In this document: one piece after another, positions 26,450 through 34,480 of the stretch
How the letters are laid out: each line of letters opens with the position of its first letter
Position numbering within the stretch: the stretch's first letter is position 1
Translations under genes and position numbers: made by a program
DNA from: an uncultured Cytophagaceae bacterium
Lineage (GTDB): Bacteria > Bacteroidota > Bacteroidia > Cytophagales > Spirosomataceae
Direction of reading: 5' to 3'
Assembly (NCBI GenBank): GCA_903907745.1
Contig: CAIVPF010000159.1
Coordinates: 1 to 54,689 of the forward strand
DNA: 54,689 nucleotides
Notes under the pieces: generated by a model
What the model saw: only the letters and a program-made list of their open reading frames with translations
The model's database searches: none
What the model was told of the DNA's origin: nothing

Positions 26450-27289
26450 ATGAAAAAGCAAGTAGATCCATCCCGCCGAAAATTTATCCAACAAATTTCC
26501 TTCGCCTCAGCTATTTTCCTCGGAGGGAACATACAATCCCTATCCGCACAGGATGTGGAAGCGATGAAAAAGAAGGTCAGTCTCCGGTTTGTCGTGGCGT
26601 CTGATGCCCATTATGGTCAACCAGATACGCCTTACGAAGCGATGATGGATACGATGATTCAAAAAATCAATGGCTTTCATCAGGCAAATGCACTCGATTT
26701 CTGTGTGATAAACGGAGATATTATTCACAATGAGAAGAATTTTATGGCGCAGGCCAAACAAAAATTAGATCAATTCACGATGCCTTATTTTGTAACCCGA
26801 GGTAATCACGACATGGTTTCGCCCGCCTTTTGGCAAAACATTTGGGGAACGCCATTGAACCACCAAGTAAAGGTGAAAAAATCGCTGGTTTTACTTGGTG
26901 ATACGGCGACGGAAGAAGGGAAATATGTATCTCCGGATTTGGAATGGCTACAAACACAGTTGGATGCGCACAAGAACACCAAAAATATCTTTTTGTTTTT
27001 ACATATTCCCCAAGCCAAATGGACTAAGAATGGAATTGAAACGCCTGCTTTTTTTGAGCTGATTAAAAATTATCCGAATATTCGGGCCGTATTCCATGGC
27101 CATGAGCATGATCAGGATGGGGTTCAAATGGTTGGGAATGTACCCTTTTTATTTGATTCGCACATAGGGGGGAGTTGGGGTACGCCACACAAAGGCTTTC
27201 GGGTGGTGGAATTATTGAACGACGGAACGGTCATCACTTATTTGATGAATCCGACGGACAAATTGATCGAGTTAAGCTACCCTGCTTAA
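26450..27289 (+). CDS. Calcineurin-like metallophosphoesterase with Tat-like signal
   Basis: 279 residues. The N-terminus DPSRRKFIQQISFASAIFLGG is a twin-arginine-type signal. The metallophosphoesterase metal ligands are all present: VASDAHYG, VINGDIIHNEKNF, TRGNHDMV, LFLHIPQ and FHGHEHDQDG. It should hydrolyse phosphoester bonds in the periplasm using two metal ions. The natural substrate is unknown, and members of this group include nucleotide and sugar phosphatases. It follows the six-hairpin gene by 3 bases and is the last gene of the operon. Its TAA overlaps the TAA of the convergent gene through a shared TTAA at 27286-27289. Confidence 0.88.
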   Translation: MKKQVDPSRRKFIQQISFASAIFLGGNIQSLSAQDVEAMKKKVSLRFVVASDAHYGQPDTPYEAMMDTMIQKINGFHQANALDFCVINGDIIHNEKNFMAQAKQKLDQFTMPYFVTRGNHDMVSPAFWQNIWGTPLNHQVKVKKSLVLLGDTATEEGKYVSPDLEWLQTQLDAHKNTKNIFLFLHIPQAKWTKNGIETPAFFELIKNYPNIRAVFHGHEHDQDGVQMVGNVPFLFDSHIGGSWGTPHKGFRVVELLNDGTVITYLMNPTDKLIELSYPA

Positions 27290-28350
27290 AATTTGATCAC
27301 ATAATCGAGGTAGGGAATGCCCGTGGCAGATGAACCACCGCCCGCGGGCGAGAGGATTCCTGCGTCTAAGGATGTATTGTTCCACATGATTCGAACGCCT
27401 CCGGATATGATTCCGGCTCTGCTGCTTTTCGTTCCGTTTATTTGCTGCATGTTGTCTAGCGTGTTTTCATTGACCGAGAAAAGCCAATTTTCAGTGATCA
27501 ACATGCATCTTTTCGAAATGCGGGTCATGCCTGAAAAGGTAAACATGGGTTTGTTGGCCATACCCCAGGTACTTGAACTTTGGGAGGTCATGGCGTTGTA
27601 GGTATTTTGTTTGGTAGCGCCCCAGCCTGCGTTTAGGGTGACATTATGCTCCCTCGTGCCCAGTGTGAAGGAACCATAGGCGACCCCAAGGCCTAAGGGT
27701 AGGTCATTGATGAAAGAATTAGCTAGTAAAAGACCGCCCCCGACATGTACATATGGAGACACTTGAAATCCGATTTTGGGCGTAACAAAAAACAAAAATG
27801 GAATCACGACACCACCGCCGATGGACAGGTGGTCGGTCAAACCTATTTGCATGCTATTGGCTAGGATATAGGCATTTTGGAAATATTTTTCTCCTTTTTT
27901 AAGTGGTATGGCGGAAGGTCCGAAAAAATAGCGCGTAGGATGCGGATTCGGAAAAACGTAGGAATCTCCTTGGATTTGATCTTTTTGAATGCGTTGAATC
28001 CTTTTGATTTGGCTTCTGGAAATATCGAGTAGGCCTGTTTTCTCGGTTAAAAGCTGAATGGATGTGATTTGGAAATCTTGTAAAATCCCCACGATGCTTC
28101 GGTCATTGATTAAGCCTAGTTCGACATAAAGAACTTCCTGAATGGGTGTTTCGGACTTAATGATTGTCTTCGGCAACGTGATTTTGCCCAAGACTAAATC
28201 CTCTAGCACCAGTTCATTGGCTTTCCGTTCTACGATTTTGGTGATCCAAGTTCCTTGATCTTTGACCTCGATGGAATAAAATTCGGGTTTTTGTTGGGCC
28301 CTGGCTGCTAGAGCTATGCATAAAAACAAGCCTACCATGAAATTTTTCAT
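27286..28350 (-). CDS. Secreted envelope protein, probable beta-barrel C-terminal part, unknown function
   Basis: 354 residues with a signal peptide (MKNFMVGLFLCIALAARAQ). Residues about 20-130 are a soluble beta-rich domain (YSIEVKDQGTWITKIVERKANELVLEDLV) that resembles stimulus- or ligand-related domains only loosely. From about 150 on, the sequence alternates strands and glycine-rich turns: HLSIGGGVVIPFLFF, PKIGFQVSPYVHVGGGLLL, LPLGLGVAYGSFTLG, ending YLDYVIKF with terminal Phe. That suggests an outer membrane barrel. No known family is recognised. It follows the DUF1080 gene by 3 bases and closes a three-gene operon. The convergent stop codons with the phosphoesterase gene overlap. Confidence 0.7.
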   Translation of the reverse strand: MKNFMVGLFLCIALAARAQQKPEFYSIEVKDQGTWITKIVERKANELVLEDLVLGKITLPKTIIKSETPIQEVLYVELGLINDRSIVGILQDFQITSIQLLTEKTGLLDISRSQIKRIQRIQKDQIQGDSYVFPNPHPTRYFFGPSAIPLKKGEKYFQNAYILANSMQIGLTDHLSIGGGVVIPFLFFVTPKIGFQVSPYVHVGGGLLLANSFINDLPLGLGVAYGSFTLGTREHNVTLNAGWGATKQNTYNAMTSQSSSTWGMANKPMFTFSGMTRISKRCMLITENWLFSVNENTLDNMQQINGTKSSRAGIISGGVRIMWNNTSLDAGILSPAGGGSSATGIPYLDYVIKF

Positions 28351-28353
28351 ATC

Positions 28354-29142
28354 CTATCGTTTTTTGGTAGGTTTCAATTCTAAAATTTCAATGTTTCGAA
28401 AATCGATTTCTTGCCCTTCACTTTGCAGGGCGATAAAGCCTGATTTTAAGGGTTTTCCATTGATTTTAATCGCAGGATCGAAGCGATTCGCGGTACCACC
28501 ACCTATTTGTGGTTTCGTATATTCCAACACTTTTTCTCCATTGATGTAGTGGCTGACGATTGAATCGCCTAGGACCACTAATTCTGCTTGGATCCATTGG
28601 TCGCCCGTATATGTTTTGGAGCTGGAATTAATGCAATGCCTCGGGTCGACGCGCCCTTGGTAAACGATATCTGTTCCGGGTGAGCACATGTTTCCGGTGG
28701 GTCTCGGTTTGCCATCGGCTAGACCGCCTAAAAATTGCATTTCGACGGAGATGGGCCAGTCTTGTTCTTTCAGGATGGTCTTAGGATCTTGTGAATGGAA
28801 CATGATACCGGAATTTATCTCGGTGTAGTTGGGAGCGTCCTTACGCCATATTCCTGTAAACCGATATTCTAGGCGAAGGCGGTAATTAGAAAAAGCTTTA
28901 TTGAAAAACAAATGGCCATATCGTTCGTTGAAATGATCATATTGGTCATATCGCACCTGAATCACGCCATCTTTGACCCGAAATGTTTCACCATAATTGT
29001 CACCGACCTCATGATGGTGAATTTTAACGGTCCAATCATTCAAATCTTTGCCATTGAATAATTTAACCCAGCGCTCTTTTTTGGGCGAGTTAAAAGCCAA
29101 AAGACCGATACAGCTAAAAATTAAAAGAAGCGTGGATTTCAT
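28354..29142 (-). CDS. DUF1080 / 3-keto-disaccharide-hydrolase-like protein
   Basis: 262 residues with a signal or lipid-free export sequence (MKSTLLLIFSCIGLLAFNSP). The family signature (PF06439) is clear: WVKLFNGKDLNDWTVKIHHHEVGDNYG, GHLFFNKAFSNYRLRLEYRF, NSGIMFHSQDP, ISVEMQFLGG and GFIALQSEGQEIDFRNIEILELKP. Members form a concanavalin-like fold; some act on 3-keto-disaccharides or as hydratases in 3-keto-sugar glycan cleavage, others have no known activity. This gives a possible link to the exported Gfo/Idh/MocA enzymes at 12717 and 19171, though it is in a different, minus-strand operon. Neighbours are an Lcl-domain protein (9 bases upstream) and a barrel-like protein (3 bases downstream). 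Confidence 0.88.
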   Translation of the reverse strand: MKSTLLLIFSCIGLLAFNSPKKERWVKLFNGKDLNDWTVKIHHHEVGDNYGETFRVKDGVIQVRYDQYDHFNERYGHLFFNKAFSNYRLRLEYRFTGIWRKDAPNYTEINSGIMFHSQDPKTILKEQDWPISVEMQFLGGLADGKPRPTGNMCSPGTDIVYQGRVDPRHCINSSSKTYTGDQWIQAELVVLGDSIVSHYINGEKVLEYTKPQIGGGTANRFDPAIKINGKPLKSGFIALQSEGQEIDFRNIEILELKPTKKR

Positions 29143-29151
29143 AAGTTCAAG

Positions 29152-29583
29152 TTAAAAGGTTCGTACGGCGATGACATAACATTTGAAGTCTTTGAAATAG
29201 GTGGATTGGAGTCCATTATTCAGGTTGTGCGTCCACGCATTGTCCTTGTCTTTTTCGGTCGACGTCCAGTACCAAGAGGATTGAAATAAACCTCCTTGAC
29301 CCATTTTTTTGAAGTTTAATTTTGGATGAATTAGATCAAATTCCTCTTTTGTGGGCAATTTCCAATCCTCAAATCCCACTTCCGAATAAGCTTCGCAAGC
29401 CTTTAAGGCTTCGTTGAAATCCATTTTCCCTAAATTTTTCACCGAAGCAATTAAACCATGTCCATTCTTTTCATAAATCAAATAGCCTCCCTGCTTGAGT
29501 GGAGGGGTTCTTTTGGGATTATCCTGGGCAAAGCAAAGCACAGAGGAGAAAACAAAAAACATGAGTAATGTAAATTTGTACAT
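29152..29583 (-). CDS. Small secreted Lcl/DUF1566-type domain protein
   Basis: 143 residues with a signal peptide (MYKFTLLMFFVFSSVLCFAQ). The mature part has GGYLIYEKNGHGLIASVKNLG, the alternating EALKACEAYSEVGFEDWKLPTKEEFDLI, and WYWTSTEKDKDNAWTHNLNNG. This is the C-type-lectin-like DUF1566/Lcl pattern, in which a WxLP-(T/S) motif is followed by W-W-S/T-ST-D. Such domains occur in secreted binding proteins. The function is not known. It is the first gene of a minus-strand operon with DUF1080 and a barrel-like protein, and could bind a carbohydrate or peptide ligand in the same pathway. Confidence 0.75.
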   Translation of the reverse strand: MYKFTLLMFFVFSSVLCFAQDNPKRTPPLKQGGYLIYEKNGHGLIASVKNLGKMDFNEALKACEAYSEVGFEDWKLPTKEEFDLIHPKLNFKKMGQGGLFQSSWYWTSTEKDKDNAWTHNLNNGLQSTYFKDFKCYVIAVRTF

Positions 29584-29608
29584 AGTGAAATCTAGTTCTA
29601 TGGCAAAC

Positions 29609-29616
29609 CAAATTTA
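29609..29616 (-). promoter_or_regulatory. TAnnTTTG-type -7 element for Lcl/DUF1080 operon
   Basis: On the minus strand TAAATTTG matches the Bacteroidota -7 consensus exactly and lies about 26 bases before the ATG at 29583. The -33 element is not clear. The rest of the 145-base divergent gap (29584-29728) is AT-rich and must also hold the plus-strand promoter of the TPR gene. Confidence 0.4.
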
Positions 29617-29728
29617 ATTAAAAAAAATATGGGAAAATATTTAATTATCACATTTAGTTCGTTAACAGAGAGAATGAATTTAAATTTAAAGTCGTATTAT
29701 TGTATTAATCCTAATTATATTTTTTTGG

Positions 29729-32700
29729 ATGAGAAATCGCGTAGTTCAGTTTATATGTATTTTCCTTTTCGTAGCTAGTTCTTCAGTCAATTTATTGGGT
29801 CAGCTAACCTTGAATAATTTAGATTATTCGCTTCATTTTCGCCAAGGTAAAAGCTATTTCGACGAGAAAAATTACGTTGCGGCGCATGAGGAGTTTAGCT
29901 CCTACTTGTCAAATTTGCGAAACGGGGCCCAGGACCAAGCCAGCGAAAAAACCCTCGCAGAATATTATGTGGCTATTTGCTCCATTTATTCCATGCGCCC
30001 TGATGCGGAGGTCGTTGCCGATCGTTTTGCCGCAAGCCATCCAGAAACCCCTCAATCCGTCAAATTAATCAAAGAAATCGGTTCGTTTTTTTATGAAACC
30101 GGCGATTGGCCACGTGCCATTAAATACCTTTCGAATGCCTCGTTTACAAATCTAGAATGGAAATATAAATTAGCGGTCTCCTACTTTAAATCGAATCAAC
30201 TTAAAGAGGCTTTGGACTTATTTTCTGAAATCAGAAAAGTAGAATATGAACCAGAATATGCCATTCCTGCCGCTTATTATGCCGGTGTTTTGCATTTTGG
30301 AAACCAACAATACAGCGAGGCCATCGAGGATTTTAAATTAGCGACCAATCATCCCAAATATGGGGAAGATGTGCCTGCTTGGATTACTTCGGCCTATTTA
30401 AAACAGCAAAAATACAAGGAATTAATCGCCTATGCAGAGCATTTATTGGACAAGCCTGTTGGTGAGATCAAAACGGGTAAAATCGCTTTCATTTTAGGAG
30501 AATTACTATTTAATGAAGGCCTATATGCGAAAGCCTCTAAGAGCTTTTCGATTTTATCCGTTCAAAGTCCCGAACTATTTTCTCGCATTACGCAATATAA
30601 ATTCGGATATTCCTTATACAAATTGGAACAGTATCCTCAGGCCTTACAAGTGTTCGATCAAATGCCGATTGGCATTGATTCACTCAGTCAATCCATCGCT
30701 TTTTCCAAAGGGCTCATTCAGGATCAATTGAACCAATTGGACGGTGCCTTATTTTCATTCGACCTAGCGAGTCGTTCTAGTTTTAATGAGCACATTCGCC
30801 ACCAGGCCTATTTGCATCGATTAGACATATTATATCGCACGAAGAAGTACAAGGAAGTTTTGGTGGACATCAAGGCCTATTTGGACCGATATGAAAAATC
30901 GGAAACGTCCAATACCCTGGCTGCGATGGCGGTCGGCTCATTAGCGGCATTGGGCGACATGACCTTGTTGGAAAATTGGATGAAAGAAATTCCGGAGATT
31001 CAAACCAAATTAAAAGCGCTAGCCCAACGATTTGCTTTCAATAAAGGTGTCTCATTTTATAATAAAGGCGATTTTAAAAATGCTTTATTATCCTTTAAAA
31101 AATCCCTTGAATATCCAGAGGATAAATCCATCGTTCGAGAAATTCGATTTAACCAAGGAGAAATTTTAGTAAGAAACAAGCGGTATTCGGATGCAATTAA
31201 GGTGTATATGCCATTAATTACGGAGGTGGATACGATTCCCGAACAGGCGGAATTTGCGCAAAAACTTCGTCTTAGTTTAGCCCATTCCTTCACTGACATC
31301 GCTATGTATGATCGTGCCAAAACTTATTTTGATGATTATACACGGATCGGGGAAAATACAATCAACAATTACGAAGACTTCTTAAATTCTGCCGAGGTTT
31401 CGATCGCAGCCGGTAAATTAAGCGATGCCCTACCGATGTTCGATAAGGCAATCGCCTTGGCCAAGACAAAAAAAGATGAAATTTTATTGCGCAAAGCAGA
31501 TGTCTTAAAGAAAGATTTGCAATATGAAGCGGCGATAGACATTTTGCAGGTATTAATAACTCAATTTCCTGATTCGCCGGTCGCCGACGAAGCGGCCTTC
31601 ATGCAAAATGAATGTCTGTTTAAATCCCAAAAGCCTGAAAATTATCCAAAGGCTTTGGAGGGATTAGGGCGTTTAATCGGTACAGGCAAATCATTGAAAT
31701 TTCAAGCGCCAGCCCTCTTATATCGGGCTCAAACCTATGAAATTTTAGATCAAATAACCGCCGCACAGGCAGATTACGGGAAAATCATCATGGAATTTCC
31801 AAAGGATTCTACCGCAGCGGACGCCTTGTCGGGACTTGGCGATTTATTTTCTAGAATCGGGCAGCCGGAGGCCATTATTCCTTTTCAGGAACAATTTATC
31901 AAGTTTAATTCCTTAAATTATTCTGATGCAGAAATGGCCTTTGATATATGCCAACGCATTTTCGCTTCGAGGCGGTTCATAGAAGCCATCCCTCCTTTAC
32001 AAAAATTCATCTCCGAGCATCCCCATGTACATCAAACGGAAGCCTTAGAATTATTAGCCAAGGCCGCCTATGAAACAAATGAAAAAGAGTTGGCTCTAAA
32101 AACCTATGAATTACTTTCAAAAAGTCCAAAAGCAGATGCTAAGGTACGGGCGAATGCTTCGTTGAAACTAGGCGATATTTGGCTGACTAAAAAGGAGTAT
32201 TCATCCGCCTACCATGCCTATGTGCAGACTTTGAATGAGGACCCATCTGCGAAAGATTCTACGAGTATTTTTGCCGTTCGAGGGGTATTGAGAACCTTTG
32301 AAGCGCAAGGGAAATTGGACTCAGCGTCCTATTTCATGGGCAAATTACCTAGCAAGGGAATCATGGATGCCGACTATATGGCCACTTTATATATCGGATT
32401 AGGAGAACGTTATCAAGCGGCTGGAGCACAGGTGAAAGCTAAAATAGCTTACAATCGTTCCTCGGAATTAAGCCCAGATGAGCCGGGTGCGCGGGGCCAA
32501 TTGGCATTAGCTCGGATGTGGAGAAAATCAGGTTCTTTTTCGGAGTCCAATGAAATTTTAATTGCCCAATTTGTCAATGAAAAAGGCCGTTACTTTGCCG
32601 TGGACGGTTTAGTATTAGGTGAAGCATTTTTATTGTTGGCTGACAATTTCATTAGCCTCAAGAATGTAGCACAGGCAAAAGCCATTTTACAATCCATTTT

Positions 32701-32764
32701 AAAGGATTCGGATTCTGATGACGCGAAGAAAAAGGCGCAAAAACTATTGGATAGACTGCGATGA
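29729..32764 (+). CDS. Large secreted tetratricopeptide-repeat protein
   Basis: 1011 residues with a signal peptide (MRNRVVQFICIFLFVASSSVNLLGQ). The mature protein is a long array of helical TPR-type units from about residue 30 to the end. Examples are YVAAHEEFSSYLSNL, YSEAIEDFKLATNHPKYGED, YAKASKSFSILSVQSPELFS, FKNALLSFKKSLEYPEDK and YSSAYHAYVQTLNEDP. The protein should sit in the periplasm or at the inner side of the outer membrane as a docking scaffold. Large exported TPR proteins of this size in Bacteroidota often pair with outer membrane barrels. Here the downstream 557-residue barrel gene overlaps it by four bases (ATGA at 32761-32764). No enzymatic motif is present. The exact partner is an inference. 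Confidence 0.88.
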   Translation: MRNRVVQFICIFLFVASSSVNLLGQLTLNNLDYSLHFRQGKSYFDEKNYVAAHEEFSSYLSNLRNGAQDQASEKTLAEYYVAICSIYSMRPDAEVVADRFAASHPETPQSVKLIKEIGSFFYETGDWPRAIKYLSNASFTNLEWKYKLAVSYFKSNQLKEALDLFSEIRKVEYEPEYAIPAAYYAGVLHFGNQQYSEAIEDFKLATNHPKYGEDVPAWITSAYLKQQKYKELIAYAEHLLDKPVGEIKTGKIAFILGELLFNEGLYAKASKSFSILSVQSPELFSRITQYKFGYSLYKLEQYPQALQVFDQMPIGIDSLSQSIAFSKGLIQDQLNQLDGALFSFDLASRSSFNEHIRHQAYLHRLDILYRTKKYKEVLVDIKAYLDRYEKSETSNTLAAMAVGSLAALGDMTLLENWMKEIPEIQTKLKALAQRFAFNKGVSFYNKGDFKNALLSFKKSLEYPEDKSIVREIRFNQGEILVRNKRYSDAIKVYMPLITEVDTIPEQAEFAQKLRLSLAHSFTDIAMYDRAKTYFDDYTRIGENTINNYEDFLNSAEVSIAAGKLSDALPMFDKAIALAKTKKDEILLRKADVLKKDLQYEAAIDILQVLITQFPDSPVADEAAFMQNECLFKSQKPENYPKALEGLGRLIGTGKSLKFQAPALLYRAQTYEILDQITAAQADYGKIIMEFPKDSTAADALSGLGDLFSRIGQPEAIIPFQEQFIKFNSLNYSDAEMAFDICQRIFASRRFIEAIPPLQKFISEHPHVHQTEALELLAKAAYETNEKELALKTYELLSKSPKADAKVRANASLKLGDIWLTKKEYSSAYHAYVQTLNEDPSAKDSTSIFAVRGVLRTFEAQGKLDSASYFMGKLPSKGIMDADYMATLYIGLGERYQAAGAQVKAKIAYNRSSELSPDEPGARGQLALARMWRKSGSFSESNEILIAQFVNEKGRYFAVDGLVLGEAFLLLADNFISLKNVAQAKAILQSILKDSDSDDAKKKAQKLLDRLR

Positions 32765-34434
32765 AAGAAATAAAGATAAAAATCCTGGGGATCGTATTAT
32801 TGTTGGCTCCATGGGTACTTTTCGGACAAAAAGAAGCGACGATTGATAAATCGGTGGTGACAGTATTTGGGGGGGCAAAACAAACGGTTCCCTTGCGCTT
32901 GACGGAGCGTAAATTTTTCCCGATGAAGTCAGTGCGCCTGCCTTTGGAATCCTTTGAATTAAATTTTGAGGAACAGGGTACTTGGCCTTTGCAAAAATTA
33001 CCCCAACTGAATCTTGTGGCCATCGATATGCGAGATGGGGACGAAAAAAATTCTGCCTATGGGTTTAAATTTTCCAATGCGCTTAAAATTGGAGCGGGGA
33101 ATTATGGTCGGACTTTATTGAATTTTAATGCCGGCTACGCCCCTAAAGACAATTCGTTTCTGGGCATTTATGTCAATCATGATTCAAATTTAACGGGGCC
33201 CATTGCGGAAGAAATGTCGGGTCGTAGTGAAAATCAAGTGAAGGTGTTAAGTCGGTATTTCGGTGAAAAAACTTTATGGGATAGCCAGGTGAATTACCAA
33301 CGAACATTGGCGCATTACTATGGCCTCAGTGAAATTCCAAAGTACTTTATACCCAAAGACCTCGAATTGAACAATGAGCGCTTTTCGTTTTATGGCCGTT
33401 TTAGTAATGCTCAAAAAGAGGCTAAGTCCGACTATTCCTTGTCGACCGATGTAAATTTTTTCAGAAACCTGCGTAGTGAAACTGAATTAGTGACTTCATC
33501 TCAATTCAATTATTCAAAAAATTATTCAAGCAGTATGAAAGGCAATTTCGTGGCCGATTATATCCTTTCGGAATACACGGCGCCCAAATCCGTCACCAGG
33601 AGCTTGTATCGCCTAAAACCAAGTGTGGTGTTCAAGAGTTCTCGAGTAGCCTTTACCGCCGGATTAAACATCATTCAATCGAAAGAAGGGAATGCACAGG
33701 CGGTCAATAGTATTTTCCCGAATATCAATTTAGATGTGGGCTCCACCGATTTCTTTCATTTTTTCGCAGGCTTCGATGGGGATGTGGAGTTTAATTCGCT
33801 GAATTCATTTGCGAAAGAGAATATTTGGTTAGCCCCGTCCATCGAATTACGAAATTCCGACAAGCTCGGCCATATATACATTGGAATTAAAGGCTCAGAA
33901 GATCAGAAGCTCGATTTTGAATTTCGATATAGTTATTCAGAATATGCCAATCTGCCCTTCTTCATGAATACAATCAAGGATATTTCCCAATTTGAAATGC
34001 AATATCTTGGCGGCTTGAAAAAAGTCGAAGTGACTAATTTAGGGGGTCATTTTAATTATCATCTAGGTCCTCATGTTACCTCGGGAATTAAATTTGATTA
34101 TGTGGAATATCAGCAGTTACAATCTTTCGACAAAGCTTTTCATAGGCCTAATTTGACCCTTTCTTGGACCAATACTTGGCATTTGACGGATTTTATGATC
34201 ATTTCGCCCGACATATATTATATCCAAGGACTTTATGCACTTAATCCCAAGTCTGGAAAAACGGTGGCTTTGGATAATATCCTAGATGTCAATTTGAAAT
34301 TGAATTTTTCAATCAAAAAGAACATTAATTTTTCGATTCAAGGCAATAATTTAACCGGAAAATCCTACCAACGCTATTTGCAATACGCCGTTCAAGGTCT
34401 AAATTACAACGCAGCACTAGGTTATTCTTTTTAA
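32761..34434 (+). CDS. Plugless outer membrane beta-barrel protein, TonB-receptor-like
   Basis: 557 residues with a signal peptide (MKEIKIKILGIVLLLAPWVLFGQ). The rest is a series of beta-strand-like segments separated by polar turns: FSNALKIGAGNYGRTLLNFNAG, DSQVNYQRTLAHYYGL, ERFSFYGRFSN, LGHIYIGIKGSEDQKLDFEF, ending with NYNAALGYSF and terminal Phe. It has no carboxypeptidase-like or plug domain, so it is not a classical TonB receptor. Instead it resembles the barrel half of one. It is translationally coupled (ATGA) to the large TPR protein before it, which suggests the two form a complex. Function unknown. Confidence 0.75.
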   Translation: MKEIKIKILGIVLLLAPWVLFGQKEATIDKSVVTVFGGAKQTVPLRLTERKFFPMKSVRLPLESFELNFEEQGTWPLQKLPQLNLVAIDMRDGDEKNSAYGFKFSNALKIGAGNYGRTLLNFNAGYAPKDNSFLGIYVNHDSNLTGPIAEEMSGRSENQVKVLSRYFGEKTLWDSQVNYQRTLAHYYGLSEIPKYFIPKDLELNNERFSFYGRFSNAQKEAKSDYSLSTDVNFFRNLRSETELVTSSQFNYSKNYSSSMKGNFVADYILSEYTAPKSVTRSLYRLKPSVVFKSSRVAFTAGLNIIQSKEGNAQAVNSIFPNINLDVGSTDFFHFFAGFDGDVEFNSLNSFAKENIWLAPSIELRNSDKLGHIYIGIKGSEDQKLDFEFRYSYSEYANLPFFMNTIKDISQFEMQYLGGLKKVEVTNLGGHFNYHLGPHVTSGIKFDYVEYQQLQSFDKAFHRPNLTLSWTNTWHLTDFMIISPDIYYIQGLYALNPKSGKTVALDNILDVNLKLNFSIKKNINFSIQGNNLTGKSYQRYLQYAVQGLNYNAALGYSF

Positions 34435-34480
34435 TCTATTTTTATTTGGATTAAATCTAAATAGACATTAAGTTTGTGGC

